From: Natrinema hispanicum
GTDB lineage: Archaea > Halobacteriota > Halobacteria > Halobacteriales > Natrialbaceae
Length of the DNA stretch: 64,000 bases
NCBI RefSeq assembly: GCF_004217335.1
Contig: NZ_SHMP01000008.1
Span: forward strand, 62,001 to 126,000
Direction of reading: 5' to 3'
Under the pieces are notes generated by a model. That model had not been told where the DNA came from. It made no database searches and saw only the letters and a list, made by a program, of their open reading frames with translations. Shown piece by piece: positions 33,568 through 42,140 of this stretch. A program made the position numbers and the translations under genes. The stretch's first letter is position 1. The number at the start of each line of letters is the position of its first letter.

Positions 33568-33677
33568 ATACTGTCGGACAGAAATCAATACGAAGTCAAT
33601 CGTGAATTCGCGGCCGTCTCCACCGGTGACGGCCGCACCAGAGCGACCAATTTTCACGTCGTTCTGTCCGGCAGTCT
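33568..33677 (+). mobile_element. MITE copy C
   Basis: The ends are ATACTGTCGGACAG and CTGTCCGGCAGTCT. The interior contains AATCAATACGAAGTC, GTGAATTCGCGGCCGTC, CACCGGTGACGGCCGC and CACGTCGTTCTGTCC, collinear with copy A and reversed relative to copy B. It ends 45 bases before the stop of the nitroreductase gene. Confidence 0.8.
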
Positions 33678-33721
33678 AAAAAGCAGTGAGAGACCATGTC
33701 GCTGTGACCGGTCGGTCGATA

Positions 33722-34456
33722 TTACGGTCGAGTGCCAACAGGAATGACGTAGAGTGGTCGCTGATTTGCCGGTGCATCGACGATCTGTCGGACACGCTCG
33801 TTGTCGAAGGCCCCGATCGTCACAGTCGAGAGAGTAAGTGATTCGGCCTGGAGATAGATGTTCTCGCCGACGTGGCCGGCTTCCATCGGCACGTACCGCA
33901 ACTTTCCACGTTTCCCGTACTTCTGTGTCGTGCGCTCGTCGGTCGCACTCACCACGATGTCGATGGCTGCGTCCTCGACGTCTTCTTGATCGAGGGCTGC
34001 CTGGCGCAACCGGGACTGGACGTTTCCGGACTTGACCTGTCTGAGTTCGTGTTCTTCTGGCTGGTACTGATAGACACCCTGCTCGAGATTCTCGACGCCA
34101 GGGGTTCCGACGACAACGTACAGCTCCAGTGGATACAATGCGCCGGCACTTGGTGCTGCTCTGTAGCCAGTTGATCGGTCGGTCACACCTTGAGCGGACC
34201 ACAGTAGTTGGCTGAGCTCCTGTCGTGTCAGCGGTTGCGTTCCGTACTCACGTCGAGATCGTCGGTTCGCGATCGCTTTTTCGACTGATGTATCGCTCTC
34301 TTCCTGTGGAGAAGGGAGCGAGAGAGCCTCGTTCTGGAAGAGATCATGGTTCGCAGCCCGGGTTCGTCTGGTTACCCCGAGTACCGCCTCCAGGCCCGCT
34401 GTCATGATGCCGATCGCCCCTAGGGTGACGATTGTCCGCCTCGACGGTCGTTGCAT
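33722..34456 (-). CDS. Exported nitroreductase-family protein (SagB-like)
   Basis: This encodes 244 residues. The leader PSRRTIVTLGAIGIMTAGLE suggests Tat export. The mature part is a flavin nitroreductase/SagB-type dehydrogenase: IANRRSRREYGTQPLTRQEL (about 62-81), LLWSAQGVTDRSTGYRAAPS (the FMN region), AGALYPLELYVVVG, and MEAGHVGENIYLQAESLTL near the C-terminus. SagB-type enzymes oxidise azoline rings during peptide maturation, but no cyclodehydratase or precursor gene is near, so a stand-alone oxidoreductase is more likely. Export of an FMN protein is consistent with Tat, which carries folded cofactor proteins. Confidence 0.75.
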   Translation of the reverse strand: MQRPSRRTIVTLGAIGIMTAGLEAVLGVTRRTRAANHDLFQNEALSLPSPQEESDTSVEKAIANRRSRREYGTQPLTRQELSQLLWSAQGVTDRSTGYRAAPSAGALYPLELYVVVGTPGVENLEQGVYQYQPEEHELRQVKSGNVQSRLRQAALDQEDVEDAAIDIVVSATDERTTQKYGKRGKLRYVPMEAGHVGENIYLQAESLTLSTVTIGAFDNERVRQIVDAPANQRPLYVIPVGTRP

Positions 34457-34685
34457 GGTAACTAGGAACGTCTACTGAAAGAGTGAAAAACGTCGCCATA
34501 GCCCGTCTTAGCTACATATCTGCTTGGTTGTACGAGACGATTTGGAAGCGTCGTTATACCTCAGTACACCAAGGGCTAGGGTGGGGTAGTTGACTACCGT
34601 TCACATCGTTCGTTGACCAGATCCGCGAACATATCGCACCCGTTGGTCAAAGAAGGTATTTATCATCGTGCAGTTGAGCGGTAAT

Positions 34686-35111
34686 ATGAACCGACGCTGG
34701 TTTCTTGGTCTTGCTGCGAGTGGTGGAATTAGTGCCACAGCAGGCTGTGTATCCCCTTCTGGGGATGCGTATGCCACGTTGCAGAGTCTACATTTGATAA
34801 ACCCCCTTAGCGAGTCTGTAACGGTGGACGTGAGAGTAGAACGAGATGACACCGATGAAAGAGTATATCTGGAAACCCATGAGATTCTGACGGACCCAGA
34901 TATGCTTACGCTCGATTGTGTCTGGCCGGATGCACCTTTGACAGTGGTGGTCCGACATGTGGATGGTGAACGGAACTCCCTCGCTACCTCTGACTATGAA
35001 GACTGTTTGGGAATTATAGCCGAGATACGCAAAGATAGACCGTCATTCGTGACGCATAATTCCGAGTGTCCGATTCGTACCGCAGAGTGTCACACTGATG
35101 TGACAGAGTAA
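34686..35111 (+). CDS. Tat lipoprotein of unknown function
   Basis: This 141-residue protein begins at 34686 with MNRRWFLGLAASGGISATAG and a cysteine (lipobox TAGC). A start six codons earlier is possible but weakens the leader. The mature domain is beta-rich (SLHLINPLSESVTVDVRVER), and three further cysteines after the lipobox (LDCVW, YEDCLG, SECPIRTAEC) may form disulfides. The composition is less acidic and lower in GC than its neighbours. The family is not recognised, but it is one of many small haloarchaeal lipoproteins with a single Ig-like domain. Confidence 0.65.
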   Translation: MNRRWFLGLAASGGISATAGCVSPSGDAYATLQSLHLINPLSESVTVDVRVERDDTDERVYLETHEILTDPDMLTLDCVWPDAPLTVVVRHVDGERNSLATSDYEDCLGIIAEIRKDRPSFVTHNSECPIRTAECHTDVTE

Positions 35112-35165
35112 CTGTTCCAGATACGATACTGACTGGACGAGTTTTGACCGGTATCTGCTTTCCCT

Positions 35166-35543
35166 TTACCTGAATTGAGGCGCTAAGGCCCCTTCCTCAA
35201 CGAGCGACCGAAGAGAGCGAGTGGGGAGGGGTAGTTCGCGCTCGAGTTCTGAGAGCGTCTTGATTCGCTCATCGGTTGGTGGATGTGTTCCAAAGAGGTA
35301 GCGTTTGAGTCGATGTGTCCATATCACGAGCCACCAATACGACGGTTCAATGTCTCCGTCCGGTCCAAGCATGACTTTTTCGGGTTCGTCCGATTCAAGT
35401 GGCAGAACGGATAACGAAGAGACACTCGAAGCTTCACGGAGATCTCGAGTCGGTGTGTCGGCTACTCCCTCGTCGAGTTGCCGGAGAATACATAGCGCAA
35501 TTGTAGCATGAACTGACGGTTGAATAGCGAGGTCCGTGAGCGC
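35166..35543 (-). pseudogene. 5'-truncated M48 (HtpX-like) peptidase gene
   Basis: A minus-strand frame with no proper start begins after a stop at 35544-35546. It encodes ATIALCILRQLDEGVADTPT and later LKRYLFGTHPPTDERIKTLS, then ends EEGALAPQFR. The THPPTDERI block is the conserved C-terminal substrate/metal-site region of HtpX-type M48 metalloproteases. The HEXXH zinc site and membrane helices expected upstream are absent. It is therefore a remnant. Its last ~25 bases recur, degraded, at 23279-23303 next to MITE A. Confidence 0.55.
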
Positions 35544-35717
35544 TCACTACAGGGACAGATAGTCGATCGAGAATTTAGATATAGTTATCCGTCTATCACT
35601 ATCGTCGTGGCGTGAAATTGTTCCCGAGTCTCGTCACTGTATTATATGGAATGTTGGAGTGCAAATGTGTGAGATGGTCTCAATCGCTGTTGTGGGCCAC
35701 TCGGAGAGGCATGAGCT
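35544..35717. other. Short gene-free stretch
   Basis: No gene is seen between the M48 remnant and the photolyase. The sequence is AT-richer than its surroundings (GTATTATATGG near 35640 may be a TATA element for the downstream gene). Confidence 0.35.
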
Positions 35718-37295
35718 ATGAGCGAAGAGAAAACCCACACGACGTCAGTATCGGACTCTCAACCCCTGCGGGCAACGCGTCGAAGCGCACTTCGTGGGGC
35801 GGGCCTCGCCGGAATGCTCGCGATGGGAGGTGCCAGCGCCCGCCAAGACGCCGGTATGCGACTCCACTGGCACCGCCGTGACCTTCGTGTGACTGACAAC
35901 CCGGCGCTGTCGGGCGACGACCGCTTCCTCCCGGTGTTCGTCCACGATCCCACGATACTCGCCTACGGCGCGCCGCCCGTGGTGTCGTTCTTACTCGATG
36001 CGCTCGACTCATTGCGCGAGCAGTACCGCGAGCGCGGCGGCGAACTGCTCCTCGCCCGTGGCGATCCAAGCGCGGTGCTTCCTGACCTCGCCGCAGCCTG
36101 CGACGCCGATGCGGTCACCTGGAACCGTGACTACTCCGGACTGGCGAGCGAACGCGACCGTGCGGTCGCGGCGGCGCTCACCGACGCCGGTGTCAGCGTC
36201 GGCGTCGAGCGGTTCGGCGGCACTCTCCTCCACGAACCAGAGAGCATCACGACGAACGACGGGGGTCACCACTCCGTCTTCTCGGACTTCTGGGAAGAGT
36301 GGCGCAACCAGGAGAAGGCCGACCCCGTCGCTGCGCCGGTTCGCGGTGACGTTGTCGACCCCCGTAACAGCCTCGACGAGGAGTGCCTTGCCGAGGACTC
36401 CGGTGCCGCCGGCTCGCTACCGTCACTCGCCGACCTGGGCTTTGACGAGCCCGAAGCCGACGTGCAGCCAGCAGGCACCGACGCTGCCCACGACCTACTC
36501 GCCGACTTCCGCGAGGACACTATCTACCGCTACGGGGACGACCGCGAGTACCCCGCCCGGGAGTCGACCTCGCGCCTCTCGCCGCACCTGAAGTTCGGGA
36601 CAGTCGGCGTCCGGACGGTCTGGAAGGCCACTGAAGACGCGGCGGCCGCCGCCAGCGACGAGGACGCACGGGAGTCGATCGAGGCGTTCCGGCGACGGCT
36701 TGCCTGGCGGGAGTTCTACGCACACGTCCTCGACGCGCGCCCCGATGTAGTTACCGAGAACTACCGCGAGTACCCAGATGAAATCCAGTGGCGCGACGAT
36801 CCTGAGGGGCTCCAGGCGTGGAAGGACGGCGAGACGGGTTATCCGCTCGTCGACGCCGGGATGCGGCAGTTGCGCACCGAGGCGTGGGTTCACAATCGCG
36901 TCCGAATGGTGGCCGCCTCGTTCCTTACGAAGGACCTGCTGATAGACTGGCGCGAGGGGTACGACTGGTACCGTCAAAAGCTTGTGGACCACGACACTGC
37001 CCACGCCGCCGGCGGCTGGCAGTGGGCTGCCTCGACGGGACCGAACGCTCAGCCGTATTTCCGGGTCCTCGACCCCACGATCCAGTCCGAAAAGTACGAC
37101 CCGGACGGCGAGTACGTCAGAGAACACGTCCCCGAACTCCGGGACACGCCGACCGATGCCATCCATGAGTGGCCCACGCTGGATGCCGAGAAACGCGCCG
37201 CCATTGCGCCCGACTACCCCGAACCCATCGTCGACCTCGGCGAGCACCGCGAGCGCGCAATCGCGGCGTTCGAGGCCGCGCGCGGCGACGGCTGA
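35718..37295 (+). CDS. phr: DNA photolyase (class I CPD type) with Tat-like N-terminal extension
   Basis: This encodes 525 residues, of which the last 479 are a complete photolyase. An N-terminal Rossmann domain starts MRLHWHRRDLRVTDNP and the FAD-binding helical domain contains HLKFGTVGVRTVW, RRLAWREFYAHVL, VDAGMRQLRTEAWVHNRVRM and GGWQWAASTGPNAQPYFR. It repairs UV pyrimidine dimers with blue light. The first 46 residues (ATRRSALRGAGLAGMLAMGG then ASA) look like a Tat signal and are not part of the family. The frame is open from an ATG at 35718, which is given here, but the usual start is the ATG at 35856. Whether a leader-bearing form is made is unknown. Confidence 0.85.
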   Translation: MSEEKTHTTSVSDSQPLRATRRSALRGAGLAGMLAMGGASARQDAGMRLHWHRRDLRVTDNPALSGDDRFLPVFVHDPTILAYGAPPVVSFLLDALDSLREQYRERGGELLLARGDPSAVLPDLAAACDADAVTWNRDYSGLASERDRAVAAALTDAGVSVGVERFGGTLLHEPESITTNDGGHHSVFSDFWEEWRNQEKADPVAAPVRGDVVDPRNSLDEECLAEDSGAAGSLPSLADLGFDEPEADVQPAGTDAAHDLLADFREDTIYRYGDDREYPARESTSRLSPHLKFGTVGVRTVWKATEDAAAAASDEDARESIEAFRRRLAWREFYAHVLDARPDVVTENYREYPDEIQWRDDPEGLQAWKDGETGYPLVDAGMRQLRTEAWVHNRVRMVAASFLTKDLLIDWREGYDWYRQKLVDHDTAHAAGGWQWAASTGPNAQPYFRVLDPTIQSEKYDPDGEYVREHVPELRDTPTDAIHEWPTLDAEKRAAIAPDYPEPIVDLGEHRERAIAAFEAARGDG

Positions 37296-37374
37296 CGAGG
37301 CACGCGAGAAGCGGCACCGTCAGGAGCACAAGGAAATGGTGGGGATGGTTTGTGGTTCGGGCTATCTTTCTTCA

Positions 37375-37842
37375 AGGATAGAATCCCGGCGTTTACGCCG
37401 TCATCAGAAATCTTCGATTTCTGATTGCCCGTCAGACGTAGTCTGACGACCGGGCGTGAATCTGACAACGCTTACGCAGTCCCCGTTCGGTAGCAATACG
37501 GGTATTTAAGTTCAGTCGAGATGTAGTATGACATACACCGAGGCGGCACGTCCGCCCACCTAATCGGACAATATCGGGACTCCGAGACCCAGAACGTTCG
37601 AGACACCCATCTCGAACCGCTGTGGTGTCTCGGTCACCAAGATAACTCCGAGTCCCCGTGCCGGGGATAGGAGTAACAGCGGTGTGGCCCCGCCATCGGC
37701 CCGTCATACCGACGAGTCGTAAACCAGCAAATATCCCAACCCAGCGGTGCGGTGCCGTGGGAAGCCTCGCCGTCGTCGGGCGTAGCCCGACTGCCCGAGG
37801 GATCTTCGATCCCTCTCCGTTTACGGCGAGGAGGAGGTCACC
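37375..37842. mobile_element. Pair of IS200/IS605-type right-end hairpins without TnpB
   Basis: At 37753-37842 there is a chain of stem-loops: GCCGTCGTCGGGCGTAGCCC, GGGATCTTCGATCCC and CTCTCCGTTTACGGCGAGGA. This is the layout of the 3' end and guide-RNA (omega-RNA) region of haloarchaeal IS1341/TnpB elements. At 37375-37456 the same chain occurs in reverse orientation (CGTCAGACTACGTCTGACGG, then CAGAAATCGAAGATTTCTG, then CGGCGTAAACGCCG on the minus strand). No TnpB or TnpA reading frame lies between. This is a composite remnant or two nested element ends. Confidence 0.5.
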
Positions 37843-38033
37843 TGTACGTACCACCGAGGGTTCTGAACTTATCATTCACAGAGGATCCATCAGAGACACT
37901 GCTTGCTAATCCGCTGGCTGACTATCCCGTCTCCTAGTAGCTTCGACTCGAATCCGCGCTTTGACCCCGGTCTCAGGAGGTGGTATACATATCAACCCGC
38001 CGGTTTTCGCCGATAGAGACCCTTTCTCCAGTA

Positions 38034-39203
38034 ATGGCAGAGATACTGATAGCAGGTGTCGGTGCGACCGACTTCGGCGACCATACCGGACGAACCGGCC
38101 GGGAACTATTCGCCGAGGCGAGCTCGAGCGCGCTCGAGAAAAGCGCCGTCCCACGTTCGGACGTCGATGCCCTCTACTACGGCAACTACATGGGAGAGAC
38201 AGCTGAGAGACAGAGCCACCAAGCCCCATTGATGGCTTCCGCGGTCGGAACGACCGATCTTGAGGCGACACGTGTCGAGAACGCGTGTGCCTCCGGCGGT
38301 TACGCCGTCGCAGATGGTGTACGGGCAATCACAAGTGGCGAAGTTGATGTCATCCTCGTCGGTGGGCTCGAGCGGATGACACCCCTCGAGACCGCAGAGA
38401 CAACCGCAGCACTTGCCCGGGCCGCAGACGAACTTCACGAGGGGCGTCCCGGTCTGACCTTCCCAGGGGCGTACGCGTTGCTCGCGGATGCATACATGGA
38501 GCGTTTCGGCGGGTCACGCGAAGATCTCGCCCACATCGCTGTCAAAAACCACGCGAACGCGACGACCAACCCGAAAGCCCAGTTCCAGAGCGAAATCGAC
38601 GTTGCGGACGTCCTCGAGGCTCCACCGATCGCGGATCCGCTCGGCGTACTCGATGCCTGTCCGATCACCGACGGGGCCGCTGCAGCCGTCCTCGTCTCAA
38701 GAGAGTACGCTACCGAGCACGATCTCGAGCCCACGGTCGCGATCACGGGATCGGGCCGGGGGACCGAGACGCTGGCGCTGCAGGAACGTGGTGAGTTGAC
38801 GCGGACGAGGGCAGCTGAATCGGCCGCTCAAGCTGCCTACGACCGGGCAGAGGTGACCGCTGCCGACGTTGATGTTGCCGAAGTTCACGACTGTTTTACC
38901 ATCGCCGAGGTGCTCGCCCTCGAGGCGCTTGGCTTCTACGAGCCCGGTGAAGCGATCGCTGCAGCTCGAGACGGAGAGACGTCCCGCGATGGAACGCTCC
39001 CAGTCAATCTTTCAGGGGGACTGAAAGCGAAAGGCCATCCCGTTGGTGCGACAGGTGTCGGTCAGCTCGTCGAATTGACCACACTACTCGAGGGAACTCA
39101 TCCAAACGCCGATGCAGTCCCTGATGCGGAAGTCGGTGTGACCCACAATGCAGGTGGAACGGTAGCAACTGCCGCGGTCCACGTACTGGAGGTGGCCAAA
39201 TGA
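38034..39203 (+). CDS. Thiolase (acetyl-CoA acetyltransferase-like, SCP2 type)
   Basis: This 389-residue enzyme has the thiolase fold. The start at 38034 (MAEILIAGVGATDFGDHTGR) matches the family, and an ATG 18 codons upstream is unlikely. The nucleophile Cys lies in VENACASGGYAVADGV near residue 85. The later active-site elements are VAEVHDCFTIAEVLALEALG, NLSGGLKAKGHPVGATG (GHPxGATG) and VTHNAGGTVATAAVHVLE. SCP2-type thiolases in archaea often pair with a DUF35 protein, as here: the next gene overlaps by four bases. It probably catalyses the last carbon-carbon cleavage or formation in a degradation pathway served by the CoA-transferase genes downstream. Confidence 0.88.
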   Translation: MAEILIAGVGATDFGDHTGRTGRELFAEASSSALEKSAVPRSDVDALYYGNYMGETAERQSHQAPLMASAVGTTDLEATRVENACASGGYAVADGVRAITSGEVDVILVGGLERMTPLETAETTAALARAADELHEGRPGLTFPGAYALLADAYMERFGGSREDLAHIAVKNHANATTNPKAQFQSEIDVADVLEAPPIADPLGVLDACPITDGAAAAVLVSREYATEHDLEPTVAITGSGRGTETLALQERGELTRTRAAESAAQAAYDRAEVTAADVDVAEVHDCFTIAEVLALEALGFYEPGEAIAAARDGETSRDGTLPVNLSGGLKAKGHPVGATGVGQLVELTTLLEGTHPNADAVPDAEVGVTHNAGGTVATAAVHVLEVAK

Positions 39204-39595
39204 GCGACGAAATAACCCGTGGAACCGACTACGATGCCTGGCTTGACGCCCTCGAGGTCGACGACGGCTACTACTTCCGTGGCGATCGTCGAGCGACCGT
39301 CCCACCAGCCGTGACAGAGGAAACCGACGAACTCGAGCGTGAGACCCTTCCTGAAACTGGGACGGTCGAATCGAAGACTGTCATCCGTGTCCCTCACCCT
39401 GATTTTGAGGATGCTGCTCCCTATGCGATTGCGATCGTCGAATTCGGTCCCGTGACACTGACGGGACAGGTCACCGGAACCGATCCCGAAGCCGTCGAGA
39501 CCGGTCTCACGGTCGAGGCGACAGTGCTCGAGGCAGAGACGAGTGGCAAGCGGTTCGTCGGGTTCCGTCCCGCAGGCGAGGTGAGTGATCGATGA
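39200..39595 (+). CDS. DUF35 OB-fold protein lacking zinc-ribbon cysteines
   Basis: This 131-residue partner of the thiolase has an N-terminal helix (YDAWLDALEVDDGYYFRGDR), a linker where DUF35 proteins carry a CxxC...CxxC ribbon, and an OB fold (VIRVPHPDFEDAAPYAIAIV ... GFRPAGEV). The protein contains no cysteine at all, so the rubredoxin-like zinc ribbon is lost. DUF35 proteins bind acyl-CoA and couple partner enzymes (as in the archaeal HMG-CoA synthase/thiolase complex). A channelling role with the thiolase is likely. It overlaps both neighbours by four bases. Confidence 0.75.
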   Translation: MSDEITRGTDYDAWLDALEVDDGYYFRGDRRATVPPAVTEETDELERETLPETGTVESKTVIRVPHPDFEDAAPYAIAIVEFGPVTLTGQVTGTDPEAVETGLTVEATVLEAETSGKRFVGFRPAGEVSDR

Positions 39596-40614
39596 ACGTT
39601 ATCGATGAGGGGAATGGCGAACTTGTCGGCTGGGAACACCCCGACGACGTCAGAAAGTGGAACCGGGAAAAGCGCTCGCGTGCGTTCGAGGACAAACGGA
39701 TGACCGCGAGCGAGGCAGTCGAGCGGTTCGTCGACGACAGCGATCTCCTCGCCAGCGGTGGCTTCGGCCACGTCCGGATCTCGACGCCAATCCTCCACGA
39801 GATCGTCAGGCAGGATATCGCGGATCTAACGCTCTCTGGAAAAACCACAGTCTTCGACGCCGATTTGCTGATCGCGGCGGGTGCGGTCTCGAAAGTCGAG
39901 GCCGCCTACTGTTTCGCCCACGAAACCCGTGGTCTCGCCCCTGCAAGCCGCCGGCGAGTCGAAGAGGGCGACGTCGACGTCGTCGCCGAAGCGAGCAATG
40001 CGACCCTCCAGTGGCGGTTTCTCGCCGCGAAAATGGGTGTCCCCTTCGTCCCCGCCCGAATCCTCGCGGGGACGGAGACCTTCGAGAAGAGTGCAGCGAA
40101 GATCGTCGAGGATCCGTGGACCCGCGAGCCGATCACGCTGATTCCCGCCTGTTATCCCGACGTCGCCTGTATCCACGTCTCGAAAGCCGACAAGTACGGT
40201 AATGCAGTCATTGACGGCATCAGCGTCGAAGACCCGGAACTTGCAGGAGCTGCGAAGCGGCTAATCGTCACCGCCGAAGAGATCGTCGACAACGACGAAC
40301 TCAGGGCACGGCCGAAAGACGTCGAGATCCCTTACTTCCTCGTCGATGCGGTCATCGAAGCGCCTTACGGGAGCCACCCCGGTGAGATGCCGTACCAGTA
40401 CTACTTCGATGAAGACCACCTTGAGGAGTGGATGGACCTCACAGCGACTGAAGAGGGTCTCGAAGAATACCTCGAGCAATACATTACCGGGACTGAGGAC
40501 TTTGCAGAGTACCTCGAGGCCGTCGGCGGCGAGGAGCGACTCGCCGATCTCGAGGCGATCGAGAACTACGAGCGCCCGGACACGGGCGGCCCCGAAGGAG
40601 GTGAACGGGCATGA
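39592..40614 (+). CDS. CoA-transferase subunit A (glutaconate/IpdA type)
   Basis: This 340-residue class I CoA-transferase alpha subunit has LLASGGFGHVRISTPILHEI (about 52-71), a GxGG-like start of the CoA site, then FVPARILAGTETFEKSAAKI, ACIHVSKADKYGNAVIDGIS and a long charged C-terminal helix region. It forms a heterodimer with the overlapping downstream gene. The 60-residue acidic C-terminal extension is longer than in typical GctA. The thiolase and DUF35 context suggests a role in breakdown of a dicarboxylic or ring-derived acyl-CoA, where the IpdAB hydrolase branch of this family is an alternative. Confidence 0.8.
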   Translation: MNVIDEGNGELVGWEHPDDVRKWNREKRSRAFEDKRMTASEAVERFVDDSDLLASGGFGHVRISTPILHEIVRQDIADLTLSGKTTVFDADLLIAAGAVSKVEAAYCFAHETRGLAPASRRRVEEGDVDVVAEASNATLQWRFLAAKMGVPFVPARILAGTETFEKSAAKIVEDPWTREPITLIPACYPDVACIHVSKADKYGNAVIDGISVEDPELAGAAKRLIVTAEEIVDNDELRARPKDVEIPYFLVDAVIEAPYGSHPGEMPYQYYFDEDHLEEWMDLTATEEGLEEYLEQYITGTEDFAEYLEAVGGEERLADLEAIENYERPDTGGPEGGERA

Positions 40615-41366
40615 GCGAGTACACCTCGACGGAACTGCTGACGACCGTCGCGTCGAGCCTTATCGAAGACGAGAGCACGATCATCGTCGGCACTGGGATG
40701 CCGATGCTTGCGGCGATGCTCGCTCAGCGAACGCATGCGCCCGACGCGACGATGATCTATGAGGCCGGCGGCATCGGTCCCGAAGCACCCGAACTCCCGA
40801 TCTCGGTCGGCGACGAGCGGACCTTCCACCGGGGCGTGAAAGCTGCCGGAATGCATGACGTGATGTCCTATATGAGCGCCGGCTTCGTCGACGTCGGTTT
40901 CCTCGGAGCCGCACAGATCGACCGTTACGGCAATTTGAACTCGACAGTAATCGGCGACTGGGAGCGTCCGACTGTCCGGTTCCCGGGAAGCGGCGGCGCA
41001 AACGATATTGGCTCGCTCGCTCATGAGACCATCGTTACAATGCATCAAGACGAGACGAGTTTCGTCGAGGAACTCGACTTCCTTACGACACCGGGCTACC
41101 TCGACGGCCCGGGTGCACGCAAAGACGCTGGTCTCCCTGCCAAAACCGGACCGACTCACGTGATCACCCAGTATGGCGTCTACGGCTTCGACGACAACTG
41201 CGAGCTGACACTCGAGTTCCTACACCCAGGCGTCGAGGAGGCAACGGTAAACGAGGAAAGCGGCTTTCGGATTCATGTTGGGACGTACGATCGGAGTCCG
41301 GAGCCAACCGCAGAACAGTTACGACTTCTCCGCGAAGAGATCGATCCACGAGGCATAATTCGCTGA
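40611..41366 (+). CDS. CoA-transferase subunit B (glutaconate/IpdB type)
   Basis: This 251-residue beta subunit includes DATMIYEAGGIGPEAPELPI, which places Glu51 at the position of the catalytic glutamate of glutaconate CoA-transferase (which forms the glutamyl-CoA thioester). VDVGFLGAAQIDRYGNLNST and FPGSGGANDIGSLAHETIVT are further family marks. Retention of Glu51 supports genuine CoA-transferase activity. It overlaps gctA-like by four bases, ends the operon, and converges on an HTH-10 regulator. Confidence 0.82.
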   Translation: MSEYTSTELLTTVASSLIEDESTIIVGTGMPMLAAMLAQRTHAPDATMIYEAGGIGPEAPELPISVGDERTFHRGVKAAGMHDVMSYMSAGFVDVGFLGAAQIDRYGNLNSTVIGDWERPTVRFPGSGGANDIGSLAHETIVTMHQDETSFVEELDFLTTPGYLDGPGARKDAGLPAKTGPTHVITQYGVYGFDDNCELTLEFLHPGVEEATVNEESGFRIHVGTYDRSPEPTAEQLRLLREEIDPRGIIR

Positions 41367-41399
41367 ACATACCTCGGAGTGGCGAAGAGTTCCTGACTC

Positions 41400-42140
41400 T
41401 TACCGGTCACTCGACACTTCGTCCTGTAACTCCATCTGCGCTTCGACGTCGTTCATGACGCGAACAACGCGGCGGAGAACCTTTCGTTGGCTCCGCCGAA
41501 GGTTCTTCGAGGCTCCCATCTTCGAGATGTCGAACTCCTCGGCAACGTCGTCGAGGGTCGCTCCCCGCGGCGTCGAAAAGTACCCCTTCTCGACTGCGGC
41601 CTCGAGGGTCTCGCGCTCCCTGTCGGTGAGGTTCTGGAGCGCTCGAAGCATCGCACCAAGGGATTCGACGTTCTGAAGAATGTCGAAGAAGTCGTCGATG
41701 TGGATCGAGTCGTCACCCCTGACCGTGAACTCGTTCGAGGCGTCGAGTTCTGAAAGGGCGTCGTCTGCCGACCGCTCTCTATCGAAGCCGACGTTCCAGA
41801 TCTCACTTCCGTTTCGAATCACGAACGGGCCTGTCACATAGCCATCGTTCTCACGGATCGTCTGCATGGCGTCAGTTTCGCCGATTCGCGAACGAATGAG
41901 CGCCGTGTTCTGTTTGCGAGAGAGGAGCTCGTACCCCTGAAGCATCTCGTAGCCGTTGAGTGTCTCGAGTGCACCGTGTAACTCTTCCGGGGTCTCCCCG
42001 ATCGCGAGCAGCCGTGTCTCGAGGGTCCGCTTCGCCTGGTTGAACTCCCAGTGTTGGGTGTGAAAGGCGACATCGTGTTCTCGAGTGGTCCTGATGTACG
42101 GGCAGTCGTACTGGACCATGTCAAGCTTTAACGCATTCAT
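41400..42140 (-). CDS. HTH-10 family transcriptional regulator
   Basis: This 246-residue protein has an N-terminal BAT-like sensor region (about 1-155, CPYIRTTREHDVAFHTQHW ... ESLGAMLRAL) and a C-terminal HTH-10 domain (about 170-230: NLTDRERETLEAAVEKGYFS, LDDVAEEFDISKMGASKNLR). It is convergent with the CoA-transferase operon, 34 bases from the gctB-like stop, so it is a natural candidate for its regulator. The ligand is unknown. Confidence 0.82.
   Translation of the reverse strand: MNALKLDMVQYDCPYIRTTREHDVAFHTQHWEFNQAKRTLETRLLAIGETPEELHGALETLNGYEMLQGYELLSRKQNTALIRSRIGETDAMQTIRENDGYVTGPFVIRNGSEIWNVGFDRERSADDALSELDASNEFTVRGDDSIHIDDFFDILQNVESLGAMLRALQNLTDRERETLEAAVEKGYFSTPRGATLDDVAEEFDISKMGASKNLRRSQRKVLRRVVRVMNDVEAQMELQDEVSSDR

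Noticed and set aside
33722..34456. SagB-type peptide maturation cluster
   Set aside because: No cyclodehydratase (YcaO) or precursor peptide gene nearby; a lone nitroreductase-family enzyme is the safer call.
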